From positions 18,777 through 82,776 of the forward strand of contig NZ_LGEA01000104.1 of the NCBI RefSeq assembly GCF_001280065.1: a stretch of DNA of 64,000 nt, read 5' to 3'. Of this stretch, positions 27,381 through 35,370 are shown piece after piece. The stretch comes from Streptomyces sp. NRRL B-1140. Its GTDB lineage: Bacteria > Actinomycetota > Actinomycetes > Streptomycetales > Streptomycetaceae. A program made the position numbers and the translations under genes. Positions within the stretch are counted from its first letter, which is position 1; each line of letters opens with the position of its first letter. The notes under the pieces were generated by a model, which saw only the letters and a program-made list of their open reading frames with translations, made no database searches and had not been told where the DNA came from.

Positions 27381-28448
27381 ATGACAGCCGCACCGGACCC
27401 CCTCAGCGAACTCCCGGGCCGGACCATGGCCCGCGAGATGGCGGAGCAGCCCGCCGTGCTGCGCCGGATCCTGTCCGAGGGCGCCCCCGTCATCCAGGAC
27501 GTGGCCCGGCAGATCGCCGCCCGCACGCCCCGCTTCGTCCTACTGACCGCCCGCGGCACTTCCGACAACGCCGCCCTGTACGCCAAGTACCTCCTGGAGA
27601 TCCGGCTCGGCCTGCCCTGCGGACTCACCTCGATGTCCACCACCACGGCCTACGGCGCCCGGCCCGACCTCACGGACGTTCTGGTGGTCACCGTCAGCCA
27701 GTCCGGCGGCTCCCCCGACCTGGTCGCCTCGACCCGGGCCGCCCGTGAGGCGGGCGCCGTCACGCTGGCCGTCACCAACAACCCGGACTCACCGCTCGCC
27801 GGTGTCTCCGAGTACCACATCGACATCATGGCCGGGCCCGAGAAGGCCCTCCCTGCGACCAAGACGTACACGGCCTCCCTTCTCGCGCTCTACCTCTTCG
27901 TCGAGGGTCTGCGGGGCGGCGACGGCGCGCCTGCGCGGGTGCTGCCGGAGCTCGCCGGGCAACTGCTCGCCCGCCAGGGGGAGGTGCGCGCGCTCGCCGC
28001 CCGCTACCGCTTCGCCGAGCGCATGGTGATCACTTCTCGCGGTTACGGCTACCCCACAGCCAAGGAGGCCGCCCTCAAGCTGATGGAGACCAGCTACATC
28101 CCCGCCCTCTCCTATTCCGGCGCGGACCTGCTGCACGGACCGCTCGCCATGGTCGACAACGTCTCCCCGGTCATCGCTGTGGTCACCGACGGCAAGGGCG
28201 GCGAAGCCCTCCAGCCCGTCCTGGACCGGCTGCGCGGCCGCGGCGCCGATCTCGTCGTCATCGGCCCCCGGCACCAGGTGGAGCAGGCCTCGGCAGGCTT
28301 CGTGCTGCCCACGGACGGCGTGGCGGAGGAGGTCCAGCCCGTGCTGGAGATCATCCCCCTTCAGCTCCTGGCCTACGAGGTCACCATCGCCCGGGGTCAG
28401 GACCCGGACGCGCCCCGGGCGCTGGCGAAGGTGACGGAGACCCGCTGA
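27381..28448 (+). CDS. Double-SIS sugar-phosphate isomerase/deaminase (GlmS C-domain-like)
   Basis: A 355-residue cytoplasmic protein with two SIS domains: the first holds LTARGTSDNAALYAKY (about 55-70) and VSQSGGSPDLVASTRAAREAG, the second YSGADLLHGPLAMVD. It equals the isomerase half of GlmS without the glutaminase domain, so ammonia for synthesis would be lacking; a SIS-type glucosamine-6-phosphate deaminase (NagB-II-like) or another amino-sugar aldose-ketose isomerase is likely. ATG 27381 follows GGAAGGAAA; an ATG-less longer frame from 27264 is dismissed. It is divergent from nagB with a dre between them. Confidence 0.82.
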   Translation: MTAAPDPLSELPGRTMAREMAEQPAVLRRILSEGAPVIQDVARQIAARTPRFVLLTARGTSDNAALYAKYLLEIRLGLPCGLTSMSTTTAYGARPDLTDVLVVTVSQSGGSPDLVASTRAAREAGAVTLAVTNNPDSPLAGVSEYHIDIMAGPEKALPATKTYTASLLALYLFVEGLRGGDGAPARVLPELAGQLLARQGEVRALAARYRFAERMVITSRGYGYPTAKEAALKLMETSYIPALSYSGADLLHGPLAMVDNVSPVIAVVTDGKGGEALQPVLDRLRGRGADLVVIGPRHQVEQASAGFVLPTDGVAEEVQPVLEIIPLQLLAYEVTIARGQDPDAPRALAKVTETR

Positions 28449-28493
28449 GGGCGGGGGAAGGCCGGGGCCCGCCCGCGTCCCTCCCTCGCGCGG

Positions 28494-29246
28494 TCAGGTG
28501 AGCGAACCCCCCGTCACGTCCACCCAACTCCCCGTTGTCCACCGCCCGCCGTCCGACACCAGGAACGCCACCACGTCGGCCACCTCTGCGGGCCGGCCCA
28601 CCCCACCCAGCGCCGAATACGCCGCGGCCTTCGCCCAGCCGTCGGGACTGCCGTGCAGCAGGGGCGCCGTGTTGTCCGTGTCTATGATCCCCGGGGCCAC
28701 CGAGTTCACCGTGATGCCCCGGTGCCCCAGCACCTTGGACAGGTCCCGTGACAGGACGTCCAGAGCGCCCTTCGTCATCGCGTACGCCACGTTGTCGGGC
28801 ATTGCCGCCGTCCGGGCCAGCCCCGACGAGATGTTGACGACCCGGCCGCCGTCCCGCAGGCGCGCCATGGCGTGCTTGAGGATGAAGAACGGTGCCTTCA
28901 CGTTCACCGCGAAGACCTCGTCGTACTCCCGCTCCTCCAGTTGATCGATGGGCCGCGTGGTGCCGATCGCCGCGTTGTTCACCAGGATGTCGAGCCCGTC
29001 GGCGTGCCGGTCGAACTCTTCCCACAGTGCTTCGGCGTCCCCGGGTGTCCCCAGTTCCACGCCCAGCGCGAACGCCGAGCCTCCGGCCCCCTCGATTGCC
29101 GCGACCGTTTCCTTGGCCGCCGTCTCGTTCCTGCCGTAGTGCACCGCGACGCGGGCGCCGTCGCGCCCCAGCCGTTCGGCGATGCCTCGCCCGATGCCCC
29201 TGCTCGCCCCCGTGACGAGTGCCGTCCTGCCCGTGAGCACGCCCAT
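28494..29246 (-). CDS. Short-chain dehydrogenase/reductase
   Basis: A 250-residue classical SDR: NADP-type binding motif TGASRGIGRGIA (about 11-22), NNAAIG (about 88), catalytic Ser in NISSG near 138, and Tyr/Lys in YAMTKGAL near 152. The ending GSWVDVTGGSLT is typical of FabG-like proteins. Start ATG 29246 follows GAGGGGGC. It is divergent from a TetR gene with two matching operator-like repeats between them, so that regulator very probably controls it. The substrate is unknown. Confidence 0.9.
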   Translation of the reverse strand: MGVLTGRTALVTGASRGIGRGIAERLGRDGARVAVHYGRNETAAKETVAAIEGAGGSAFALGVELGTPGDAEALWEEFDRHADGLDILVNNAAIGTTRPIDQLEEREYDEVFAVNVKAPFFILKHAMARLRDGGRVVNISSGLARTAAMPDNVAYAMTKGALDVLSRDLSKVLGHRGITVNSVAPGIIDTDNTAPLLHGSPDGWAKAAAYSALGGVGRPAEVADVVAFLVSDGGRWTTGSWVDVTGGSLT

Positions 29247-29267
29247 GGCGGCGCCCCCTCTCATTTT

Positions 29268-29333
29268 TCTAGCGGTCGCTACAGAAATGACCGTACAGCA
29301 GGCCGGCTCCATTTCTCTAGTGCCCGCTATAAA
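29268..29333. promoter_or_regulatory. Pair of TetR-type operator repeats
   Basis: TCTAGCGGTCGCTACAGA (29268-29285) and TCTAGTGCCCGCTATAAA (29316-29333) are related imperfect palindromes on the same face, 48 bases apart, one next to each divergent gene. The second overlaps the probable -10 element (TATAAA, 29328-29333) of the TetR gene. Confidence 0.75.
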
Positions 29334-29342
29334 ATGCACCCC

Positions 29343-30032
29343 ATGGTGAACGAGGACGGAACCGCGAAGGTGTCGAAGACGCCCGACGCCACGAGTGCGA
29401 CGGCCGCCGGTCCCGCCAAGGCCAAGGCCAGGCCCCGCGGCCGCCCCCGCTCCTTCGATCGGGAAACCGCACTCGAGAAGGCTCTCCTGGCCTTCTGGGA
29501 GCACGGCTATGAAGCGACGTCCGTCTCCGACCTCACCCGCGTCATGGACATCGGAGCCCCCAGCCTCTACTCCGCCTTCGGCGACAAGCGGTCCCTCTTC
29601 GAAGAGGTCGTCCAGGTGTACGGCACGCGATACGGCTCCTTCACCGAGCGCGCCCTCACCGAGGAGCCCACCGCCCGGGCCGCCGTGGAGCGCACCCTGC
29701 GCGAGGCCGCCACCACCTACACCGAACCCGGCCACCCGCACGGCTGCCTCGTCGTCCACGCCGCCGCGAACTGCTCGAACCCGGAGGTGGAGCAGTCGCT
29801 GCGGGACCGCCGCAACGCCAACATCGCCGCGTTCGAAAGCCGTATCAGGGCCGATGTCGCCGCCGGCGTGCTGCCGCCGGCCACCGACGCCGCCGCACTG
29901 GCCCGTCACACCGGGGCGATGATCCAGGGCATGTCACAACAGGCGCGCGATGGGGCGAGCAGGGAGGAACTAGAGGCGGTCGCGGAAATTGCCCTGTCCA
30001 TCTGGCCCCGCACAGGAACCCACACGGGTTAG
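29343..30032 (+). CDS. TetR-family transcriptional regulator
   Basis: A 229-residue regulator. A disordered, basic N-terminus of about 35 residues (GPAKAKARPRGRPRSF) precedes the helix-turn-helix (about 37-82, ALEKALLAFWEHGYEATSVSDLTRVMDIGAPSLYSAFGDKRSLFEEVV); the C-terminal ligand domain has HGCLVVHAAANCSNPEV typical of the AcrR/YcdC-like (TetR_C) subgroup. No ribosome site is present: TATAAA at 29328-29333 predicts transcription beginning about 29340-29343, so ATG 29343 is likely read leaderless. ATG 29334 is an alternative. It is divergent from the SDR it likely represses. Confidence 0.87.
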   Translation: MVNEDGTAKVSKTPDATSATAAGPAKAKARPRGRPRSFDRETALEKALLAFWEHGYEATSVSDLTRVMDIGAPSLYSAFGDKRSLFEEVVQVYGTRYGSFTERALTEEPTARAAVERTLREAATTYTEPGHPHGCLVVHAAANCSNPEVEQSLRDRRNANIAAFESRIRADVAAGVLPPATDAAALARHTGAMIQGMSQQARDGASREELEAVAEIALSIWPRTGTHTG

Positions 30033-30375
30033 GCTGCCTGCTGGACTCCGCTGCGTCCGACGCGTCGCGGAAATGACAACAACGAACAACCTCCCACGCA
30101 TGGACACCCTCAAGTGGTCTAGTCCACAATGCGTAACGAGAGCGCGAGTGCAACGCGCACCAGCCTCCGTCTTCCCCGCACAGGAAGGCGGACCGAGGAA
30201 CCGAGGCTCTCTGCCCTGACTGCCCCGGCTCCTCATCCTTCGGCCGACCGGGACCGCACACCCCACGGCCGATGCTGCTCCGGGCTGCGGTGCCGGGAGG
30301 GTTGAGGGTCCCTCTCAGGCGCCGCGGCCCGCGGGTGTTTCAGGGCCGTGAGAACCCCCGGGTACGCTCGCACAC
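30033..30375. other. 343-base gap with an isolated dre; no gene recognised
   Basis: Between the TetR and kinase genes. Short open frames exist on both strands but none shows protein-like composition or a ribosome site. It holds the dre at 30113-30128, several GC-rich hairpins, and TACGCT (30363-30368) as a possible -10 for the kinase gene. A small RNA is possible but not demonstrable. Confidence 0.6.
30113..30128. promoter_or_regulatory. Near-perfect orphan dre (DasR site)
   Basis: AGTGGTCTAGTCCACA is one of the best dre matches in the window. It is 248 bases ahead of the kinase gene and 81 bases past the TetR stop, with no obvious target next to it. Confidence 0.8.
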
Positions 30376-31851
30376 GTGCCCTCCATGAACGAACTCGTAC
30401 GCCAGCACACCGCCCTCGACGACACCGATCTCGAGTGGCTGCACCTGCTGGTGTCGGAGTGGCAGCTGCTCTCCGACCTGTCCTTCGCCGACCTGGTCCT
30501 GTGGGTCCCCACCAGCGACGGCACGCGGTACGTCTCGGTCGCCCAGATGCGGCCCAACACCGGTCCGACCTCGTACCAGGACGACATGGTGGGCCACCTC
30601 GTCCCCCGCGGGCGCCGCCCGATGCTGGACGCCGCCCTCGACGAGGGCCGCATCGTGCGCGAGGGCGACCCCGAGTGGCGTGAGGAGGTGCCCGTCCGGG
30701 TCGAGTCGATCCCCGTACGGCGGGAGGGGCGCGTCCTCGGAGTCATCGCGCGCAACACCAACCTCCTTACCGTGCGCACCCCGAGCCGCCTGGAGCTCAC
30801 CTACCTGCAGAGCGCCTCCGACCTGGCTCAGATGATCGCGGCCGGGTCCTTCCCGTTCGCCAACCAGCAACTCGACATGGACGCCTCGCCCCGCGTGGGC
30901 GACGGACTGATCCGGCTCGACGCCGACGCCATCGTCCAGTACGCCTCCCCGAACGCCCTGTCCGCCTACCACCGGCTCGGCCTCGCCTCCGACCTCGTCG
31001 GCCAGCACCTGGGCAGGACCACCGCCGAACTCGCCCCGACCCGGGGTCCGGTGGACGAGGCACTCGCCAAGGTCGCCAGCGGCTGGGCGCCGCGCGAGTT
31101 CGAGATCGAGGCCAGTGACGGCGTCATCCAGTTCCGCGCGATCCCGCTCAAGCCGAAGGGCACCCGCATCGGTTCCCTCGTCCTGCTTCGGGACGTCACC
31201 GAACTGCGACGACGCGAACGCGAATTGATCACCAAGGACGCGACGATCCGGGAGATCCACCACCGCGTCAAGAACAACCTTCAGACGGTGGCGGCCCTGC
31301 TGCGCCTCCAGGCCCGGCGCATCGAGTCCGACCGCGGGCGCGAGGCCCTGGAAGAGGCGGTGCGGCGCGTCGGATCGATTGCGATCGTGCACGAGACGCT
31401 CTCCCAGAACCTGGACGAACGCGTGGAGTTCGACGACATCGCCGACCGCGTCCTGGCGATGGTCGCGGAGATCTCCCCGGGCAAGGTGGCGGGCCGGCGC
31501 ACCGGCCGTTTCGGCATCCTCGACGCCGAGGTGGCCACGCCGCTGTCGATGGTGCTGACCGAGGTCTTGCAGAACGCGCTGGAGCACGGTTTCCGCGAGG
31601 GTGACACCGGCACGGTCGAGGTGTCGGCGGTTCGCGGTGGCACGACCAAGGAGGCCCGACTGCTGGTCACGGTCCAGGACGACGGGGTCGGCCTGCCGGA
31701 AGGCTTTGATCCGCACACCGCCGGCAATCTCGGCCTGCAGATCGTGCGGACCCTGGTGGAAGGCGAGTTGGGCGGCACCTTCGACATGGTCCCGGCGCCG
31801 GAGCGCGGCACCCGTGTGATCCTCGACATTCCGGTGCGGTCGCAGAAGTAG
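30376..31851 (+). CDS. PdtaS-like sensor histidine kinase
   Basis: A 491-residue soluble sensor kinase. There is an N-terminal GAF-like domain (about 15-150), a PAS domain (about 175-285, with LIRLDADAIVQYASPNALSAY), then a HisKA_2 dimerisation block with the phosphoacceptor His in REIHHRVKNNLQTVAALLRLQ (about 295) and a HATPase domain (NALEHGF, DDGVGLP, GNLGLQIV). This matches the PdtaS family that phosphorylates ANTAR-type RNA-binding antiterminators. GTG 30376 lies about eight bases after TACGCT, so leaderless translation is possible; ATG 30385 is an alternative. No response regulator is next to it. Confidence 0.9.
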   Translation: MPSMNELVRQHTALDDTDLEWLHLLVSEWQLLSDLSFADLVLWVPTSDGTRYVSVAQMRPNTGPTSYQDDMVGHLVPRGRRPMLDAALDEGRIVREGDPEWREEVPVRVESIPVRREGRVLGVIARNTNLLTVRTPSRLELTYLQSASDLAQMIAAGSFPFANQQLDMDASPRVGDGLIRLDADAIVQYASPNALSAYHRLGLASDLVGQHLGRTTAELAPTRGPVDEALAKVASGWAPREFEIEASDGVIQFRAIPLKPKGTRIGSLVLLRDVTELRRRERELITKDATIREIHHRVKNNLQTVAALLRLQARRIESDRGREALEEAVRRVGSIAIVHETLSQNLDERVEFDDIADRVLAMVAEISPGKVAGRRTGRFGILDAEVATPLSMVLTEVLQNALEHGFREGDTGTVEVSAVRGGTTKEARLLVTVQDDGVGLPEGFDPHTAGNLGLQIVRTLVEGELGGTFDMVPAPERGTRVILDIPVRSQK

Positions 31852-31925
31852 CGCGATCCGAGCACCCCGCGGCGGTCCCAGAAGGAGCAGAATCCGAGGC
31901 CCCGCGCCGGTCCCGGACAGCAATG

Positions 31926-31954
31926 AGCCCCGGGCCATCAAGTGGCCCGGGGCT
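31926..31954. terminator. 12-bp perfect hairpin between kinase and wblE
   Basis: AGCCCCGGGCCA (31926-31937) and TGGCCCGGGGCT (31943-31954) with loop TCAAG, 74 bases after the kinase stop and 143 bases beyond the wblE stop on the other strand. It can serve both convergent genes. Confidence 0.8.
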
Positions 31955-32096
31955 AAAGCTCGTTGCTGCTTTACTAAGCGCATCGGGGGAACTGCGCGCT
32001 GCGGCTCGGGGGCGGGAGATGCGTACGCGCTGTCTACGGAGTAATGCCGTGAGGCACACGCGCCGCCAAGCTCAGGCTGTCAGCAGGGGTGGGTTG

Positions 32097-32354
32097 TCAG
32101 GCGGAGGCCTGACGGGCCCGGTTGCGGGCGGCGCGGCGCTTCATGGCGCGACGCTCGTCCTCGCTGAGACCACCCCAGACGCCGGAGTCCTGGCCGGACT
32201 CGAGCGCCCACTGCAGGCACTGCTCCATAACCGGGCAGCGACGGCAGACGGCCTTGGCTTCCTCGATCTGCAGCAGCGCAGGACCGGTGTTGCCGATGGG
32301 GAAGAAGAGCTCGGGGTCTTCCTCGCGGCAAACGGCGTTGTGACGCCAGTCCAT
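32097..32354 (-). CDS. wblE: WhiB-like iron-sulfur regulator WblE
   Basis: A small transcription factor that works with the primary sigma factor, common to all actinobacteria (WhiB1 orthologue in mycobacteria). The 85-residue product has four cluster Cys at 9, 37, 40 and 46 (C-x27-C-x2-C-x5-C), the turn GVWGG at 59-63, and a basic tail (RRAMKRRAARNRAR) for DNA contact. ATG 32354 has a GGAGAGGTAG ribosome site. It is monocistronic with a 320-base upstream gap. Known to be essential or near essential in relatives; disulfide-stress induction via SigR has been reported, but I see no clear SigR promoter here. Confidence 0.94.
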   Translation of the reverse strand: MDWRHNAVCREEDPELFFPIGNTGPALLQIEEAKAVCRRCPVMEQCLQWALESGQDSGVWGGLSEDERRAMKRRAARNRARQASA

Positions 32355-32674
32355 GGCTGCTACCTCTCCTTGGTATTACGTGCAGGTGCTTGTGAATGTG
32401 AACGCTTTCACGAATCCCTCAACAAGTGAAGGGCCGACCGTCAGGGAACCCTGACGAAGGTCCTGTGAGTTGGAGAGGGGTTCTGGTGATCAGTGGAGGC
32501 CGGTCTTGCGGGCCGTCCCGATCGCCACGTAGAGACTCGCAAACCTCAGCGGCGGATACAACCCCTTCTGGAAAGTTTTTTTTGATTCTTCGGTGTCGAC
32601 TAGGTCACAGCCGTACTTCCATGGGGTGGATCCTGGCCTAAACGTTCGAGTGAAAGGACTTTAGCCAGTTCTGC
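32355..32674. other. 320-base wblE upstream region
   Basis: No gene seen. It contains an operator-like palindrome at 32398-32411 and an unusually A/T-rich block with eight consecutive T on the plus strand (32575-32585 area), rare in this genome. The far end borders the stop of the next minus-strand gene at 32675, so it can also carry that gene's terminator. Confidence 0.55.
32398..32411. promoter_or_regulatory. Operator-like palindrome upstream of wblE
   Basis: GTGAACGCTTTCAC has inverted arms GTGAA/TTCAC around four bases, 44 bases ahead of the wblE start. It resembles LacI-family half-sites; the binding protein is unknown. The Rex consensus would need a six-base spacer, so Rex is not favoured. 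Confidence 0.4.
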
Positions 32675-33643
32675 TCACACAATCACACGCAGTGCACGGC
32701 GTACGCCTGTGAACGTCACGCTGGTCCGCAGCCCCAGGTGGTCACCGTCCATCTGGAGGGGGAGCGGGACCTTCGAATGCAAGGTGAACTCTGTCAAGTC
32801 GTGCAGAGAGGTGGCGTGCTTGCCATGGGGTCCACGCTCGGGGGACGAAGTGAGCAACTGGGTGCCATACCGGGCAACCGCCGCGGTGGAGAGACGGCTG
32901 AGACCGAAGAGATCGAGGCCGGTATCGAACGAGGCTTTAGGCGCCGCGTAGATCGGGCGATTCCCCAGAAACGTCCAGGGGGAGGTGTTCGAGACTATGG
33001 ACAGCACCAGATCGGTGACCGGATCCTCGCCGGCCCGTTCCAGTGTGATCGTCCCGTTCCGGCGGTTCGGCTCGCCCAGAAGCTGGCGCATCACCTGGCG
33101 CACGTAGAGAGCGTGTGTGGATTTCCGGCCCCGCTCGCGATGCTGCTCCACACGGCCCACCACACCGGCGTCGAAGCCGAGCCCCGCGTTGAAGGTGAAC
33201 CAGCGGGCCGGCACCGACTCGTCCTCCGTGCCCGGCGTGCCCGAGGTCAGGCCCAGGCCGACGGTTCGCTCGCTGCCGTCGCGCAGGGCGTCCAGCAGGG
33301 CGCCGGTCGCTTCCACGGCGTCGTTGGGCAGGCCCAGGGCGCGGGCGAAGACATTGGTGGAGCCGCCTGGGACCACGGCCAGGCCGGGCAGATGGCCCGG
33401 CGCGGGGCCGGCGTGCAGGAGGCCGTTGACCACCTCGTTGACCGTGCCGTCGCCGCCGAGGGCCACCACCAGATCGATGTCGTCGCTGTCCGCCGCCTGC
33501 CGGCCGAGGTCGCGGGCGTGCCCCCGGTACTCGGTGGTGACCGCCTCCAGCTTCATCTCGCTGGCGAGCGCGTGGATCAGTACGTCGCGTGTGCGCGCAC
33601 TTGTGGTGGTTGCCGCCGGATTGACCACGAGGAGTGCACGCAT
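32675..33643 (-). CDS. Diacylglycerol/sphingosine-kinase-like lipid kinase
   Basis: A 322-residue protein of the DagK/YegS catalytic family. It shows an N-terminal LLVVNPAAT, the nucleotide motif VVALGGDGTVNEVVNGL (about 62-78), VPGGSTNVFARALGLP (about 92-107), and FNAGLGFDAGVV. These are the phosphate-binding and catalytic elements of ATP-dependent lipid kinases. No membrane anchor is seen. Actinobacterial members have been linked to phosphatidylinositol-mannoside or diacylglycerol metabolism; the substrate here is open. It stands alone between wblE and a divergent membrane protein gene. Confidence 0.87.
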   Translation of the reverse strand: MRALLVVNPAATTTSARTRDVLIHALASEMKLEAVTTEYRGHARDLGRQAADSDDIDLVVALGGDGTVNEVVNGLLHAGPAPGHLPGLAVVPGGSTNVFARALGLPNDAVEATGALLDALRDGSERTVGLGLTSGTPGTEDESVPARWFTFNAGLGFDAGVVGRVEQHRERGRKSTHALYVRQVMRQLLGEPNRRNGTITLERAGEDPVTDLVLSIVSNTSPWTFLGNRPIYAAPKASFDTGLDLFGLSRLSTAAVARYGTQLLTSSPERGPHGKHATSLHDLTEFTLHSKVPLPLQMDGDHLGLRTSVTFTGVRRALRVIV

Positions 33644-33711
33644 GACTGGCAGCGTACCTACTGGGGGGTACCGGGCCCATACCGAGGTAGGGATCCGGTA
33701 AGAGAGCGGAG

Positions 33712-34209
33712 GTGAACGGCACCTCGGGGGGCGTGTACGACGGGGGCTACTCTTCAGGGGTGAGCAGTGAGCAGATCCCCACCACCGAGGAAACCACCGG
33801 CCTCCGCCCCCGGCGTGTGACGTACGCCGCGCTGCTGGCCGCGCTGGAAGGCCTCGCTCTGGTCGTCGGCGGGGTCTGGATCCTCGTCCTCGGCCTCACG
33901 GGGCATCCCGACGACCGGCAGCAGGCCGTGACCGGTGGCATCACGCTGGTCGTGCTCGCACTGCTGCCGCTGTTCGCGGCCCGCGGACTGCTCGCCCTGC
34001 GCAGCTGGAGCCGCGGCCCGGCCGTGATCACGCAGCTGATGGCGCTCCCCGTGGCCTACAACCTGCTGCAGGCCGACAGCATGGCCATCCCGGGCGGGAT
34101 CGCCCTCGCGGCCGTGGCCGTCGCGTCGCTGGTGCTGCTGGTGAACCCCGAGACGACCCGGGCCCTCGGGATCCGCGGGCCCGGCAGCACCGGCAACCAG
34201 GAGAAGTAG
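33712..34209 (+). CDS. Four-helix integral membrane protein
   Basis: A 165-residue protein with a 35-residue polar N-terminus and four membrane segments (about 38-62, 73-92, 104-118 and 122-143). No catalytic motif or family is recognised. GTG 33712 has GAGCGGAG immediately before it; GTG 33760 (VSSEQIPTTEE) would remove a low-complexity stretch and may be the real start. It converges on sigH with three bases between stops, and is divergent from the lipid kinase gene. A function is not assigned. Confidence 0.65.
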   Translation: MNGTSGGVYDGGYSSGVSSEQIPTTEETTGLRPRRVTYAALLAALEGLALVVGGVWILVLGLTGHPDDRQQAVTGGITLVVLALLPLFAARGLLALRSWSRGPAVITQLMALPVAYNLLQADSMAIPGGIALAAVAVASLVLLVNPETTRALGIRGPGSTGNQEK

Positions 34210-34212
34210 CCG

Positions 34213-35370
34213 TCACTCCTCGACGAGGAGCTTCTCCCGCAGCTGCGCCAGCGTGCGCGCCAGCAGCCGGGAGACGTGCATCTGCGAGATGCCGACCTCC
34301 TGGGCGATCTGCGACTGCGTCATGTTGCCGAAGAACCGCAGCAGCAGGATCCGCTTCTCGCGTGGTGGGAGATCCTCCAGCAGCGGCTTGAGGGACTCCC
34401 GGTACTCCACGCCCTCCAGCGCCTCGTCCTCGGCGCCGAGGGTGTCCGCGACCGCCGGGGACTCGTCGTCGGTGTCGGGGACGTCCAGGGACAGCGTGGA
34501 GTACGCGTTGGCGGACTCCAGACCCTCCAGGACCTCCTCCTCGGAAATCGCCAGCTTCTCGGCGAGCTCGTGAACCGTGGGGGAGCGGCCGTGCAGCTGC
34601 GAGAGCTCGGCCGTGGCCGTGGTCAGCGCCAGACGCAGCTCCTGCAGCCGACGCGGGACGCGGACCGCCCAGCCCTTGTCGCGGAAGTGCCGCTTGATCT
34701 CGCCGACGACCGTCGGAGTCGCATACGTCGAGAACTCCACGCCGCGGTCCGGGTCGAAACGGTCGACCGACTTGATCAGTCCGATCGTGGCGACCTGGGT
34801 GAGGTCGTCCAGCGGCTCCCCCCGGTTGCGGAAGCGGCGCGCGAGGTGCTCCACGAGCGGCAGATGCATCCGGACCAGCTGATTGCGCAGCTCCGCGTAC
34901 TCGGGACTGCCGCTGCTCAGGGTGCGCAGCTTGAGGAACATCTCGCGCGCCCCACTGCGGTCAGGCGAGCCGTGCTGCGCGCCCTGTGCGTGATGCGCGC
35001 GCGGCGTCTGATCCTCGGAGTGTCGCTCGTGCTCGCTCATCGTCTCGCCCGTCGCCCTTCCCCGAGCCCTCGCCTCCTCCGCCACCCTCGACTTCGCGGG
35101 AGTGGGGGGACCCCCCTGGGCCGGGGGTACGGCGATCCCCTCGCCCGCGGACGCGCTCCGTACGGCACCGTCCCGGTCCAGCCGCCCGCCGCCCGGAAGG
35201 ACGGCCCCCGCGGAGTCGTCCTCGGGATGCGGGCGGGCCTGCTCGGGGATGCCGTCGATGCCGTCCGCCATGCGCCGGGCGCCGGCCGGGCCGCTCGTGC
35301 CCGTGCTCTCGGCCGGCAGCTCTCGTGTGCCGCGCTCTTCGTCCCGCACCGGCCCGTCCTCGCTCCTCAC
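34213..35370 (-). CDS. sigH: SigB/SigF-type stress sigma factor SigH
   Basis: Group 3 sigma factor for osmotic stress and development. Regions 2, 3 and 4 are clear (ELRNQLVRMHLPLVEHLARRF, GLIKSVDRFDPDRGVEFSTYATPTVVGEIKRHFRDKGW, then PREKRILLLRFFGNMTQSQIAQEVGISQMHVSRLLART). The core begins near MSEHERH (ATG 35040, 275 residues). Upstream lies a proline- and acid-rich extension with in-frame starts at ATG 35271 (352 residues) and at GTG 35370 (385 residues), which overlaps the anti-sigma stop (GTGA). Multiple SigH forms are reported in S. coelicolor. The same frame stays open to 35913, across the whole anti-sigma gene. Confidence 0.9.
   Translation of the reverse strand: MRSEDGPVRDEERGTRELPAESTGTSGPAGARRMADGIDGIPEQARPHPEDDSAGAVLPGGGRLDRDGAVRSASAGEGIAVPPAQGGPPTPAKSRVAEEARARGRATGETMSEHERHSEDQTPRAHHAQGAQHGSPDRSGAREMFLKLRTLSSGSPEYAELRNQLVRMHLPLVEHLARRFRNRGEPLDDLTQVATIGLIKSVDRFDPDRGVEFSTYATPTVVGEIKRHFRDKGWAVRVPRRLQELRLALTTATAELSQLHGRSPTVHELAEKLAISEEEVLEGLESANAYSTLSLDVPDTDDESPAVADTLGAEDEALEGVEYRESLKPLLEDLPPREKRILLLRFFGNMTQSQIAQEVGISQMHVSRLLARTLAQLREKLLVEE

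Noticed and set aside
30033..30375. Short open frames on both strands in the TetR-kinase gap
   Set aside because: No ribosome sites, no domain-like composition, and frames differ between strands; kept as a gap with a dre.
32398..32411. Rex-type redox operator upstream of wblE
   Set aside because: The spacer between the GTGAA/TTCAC arms is four bases rather than six.
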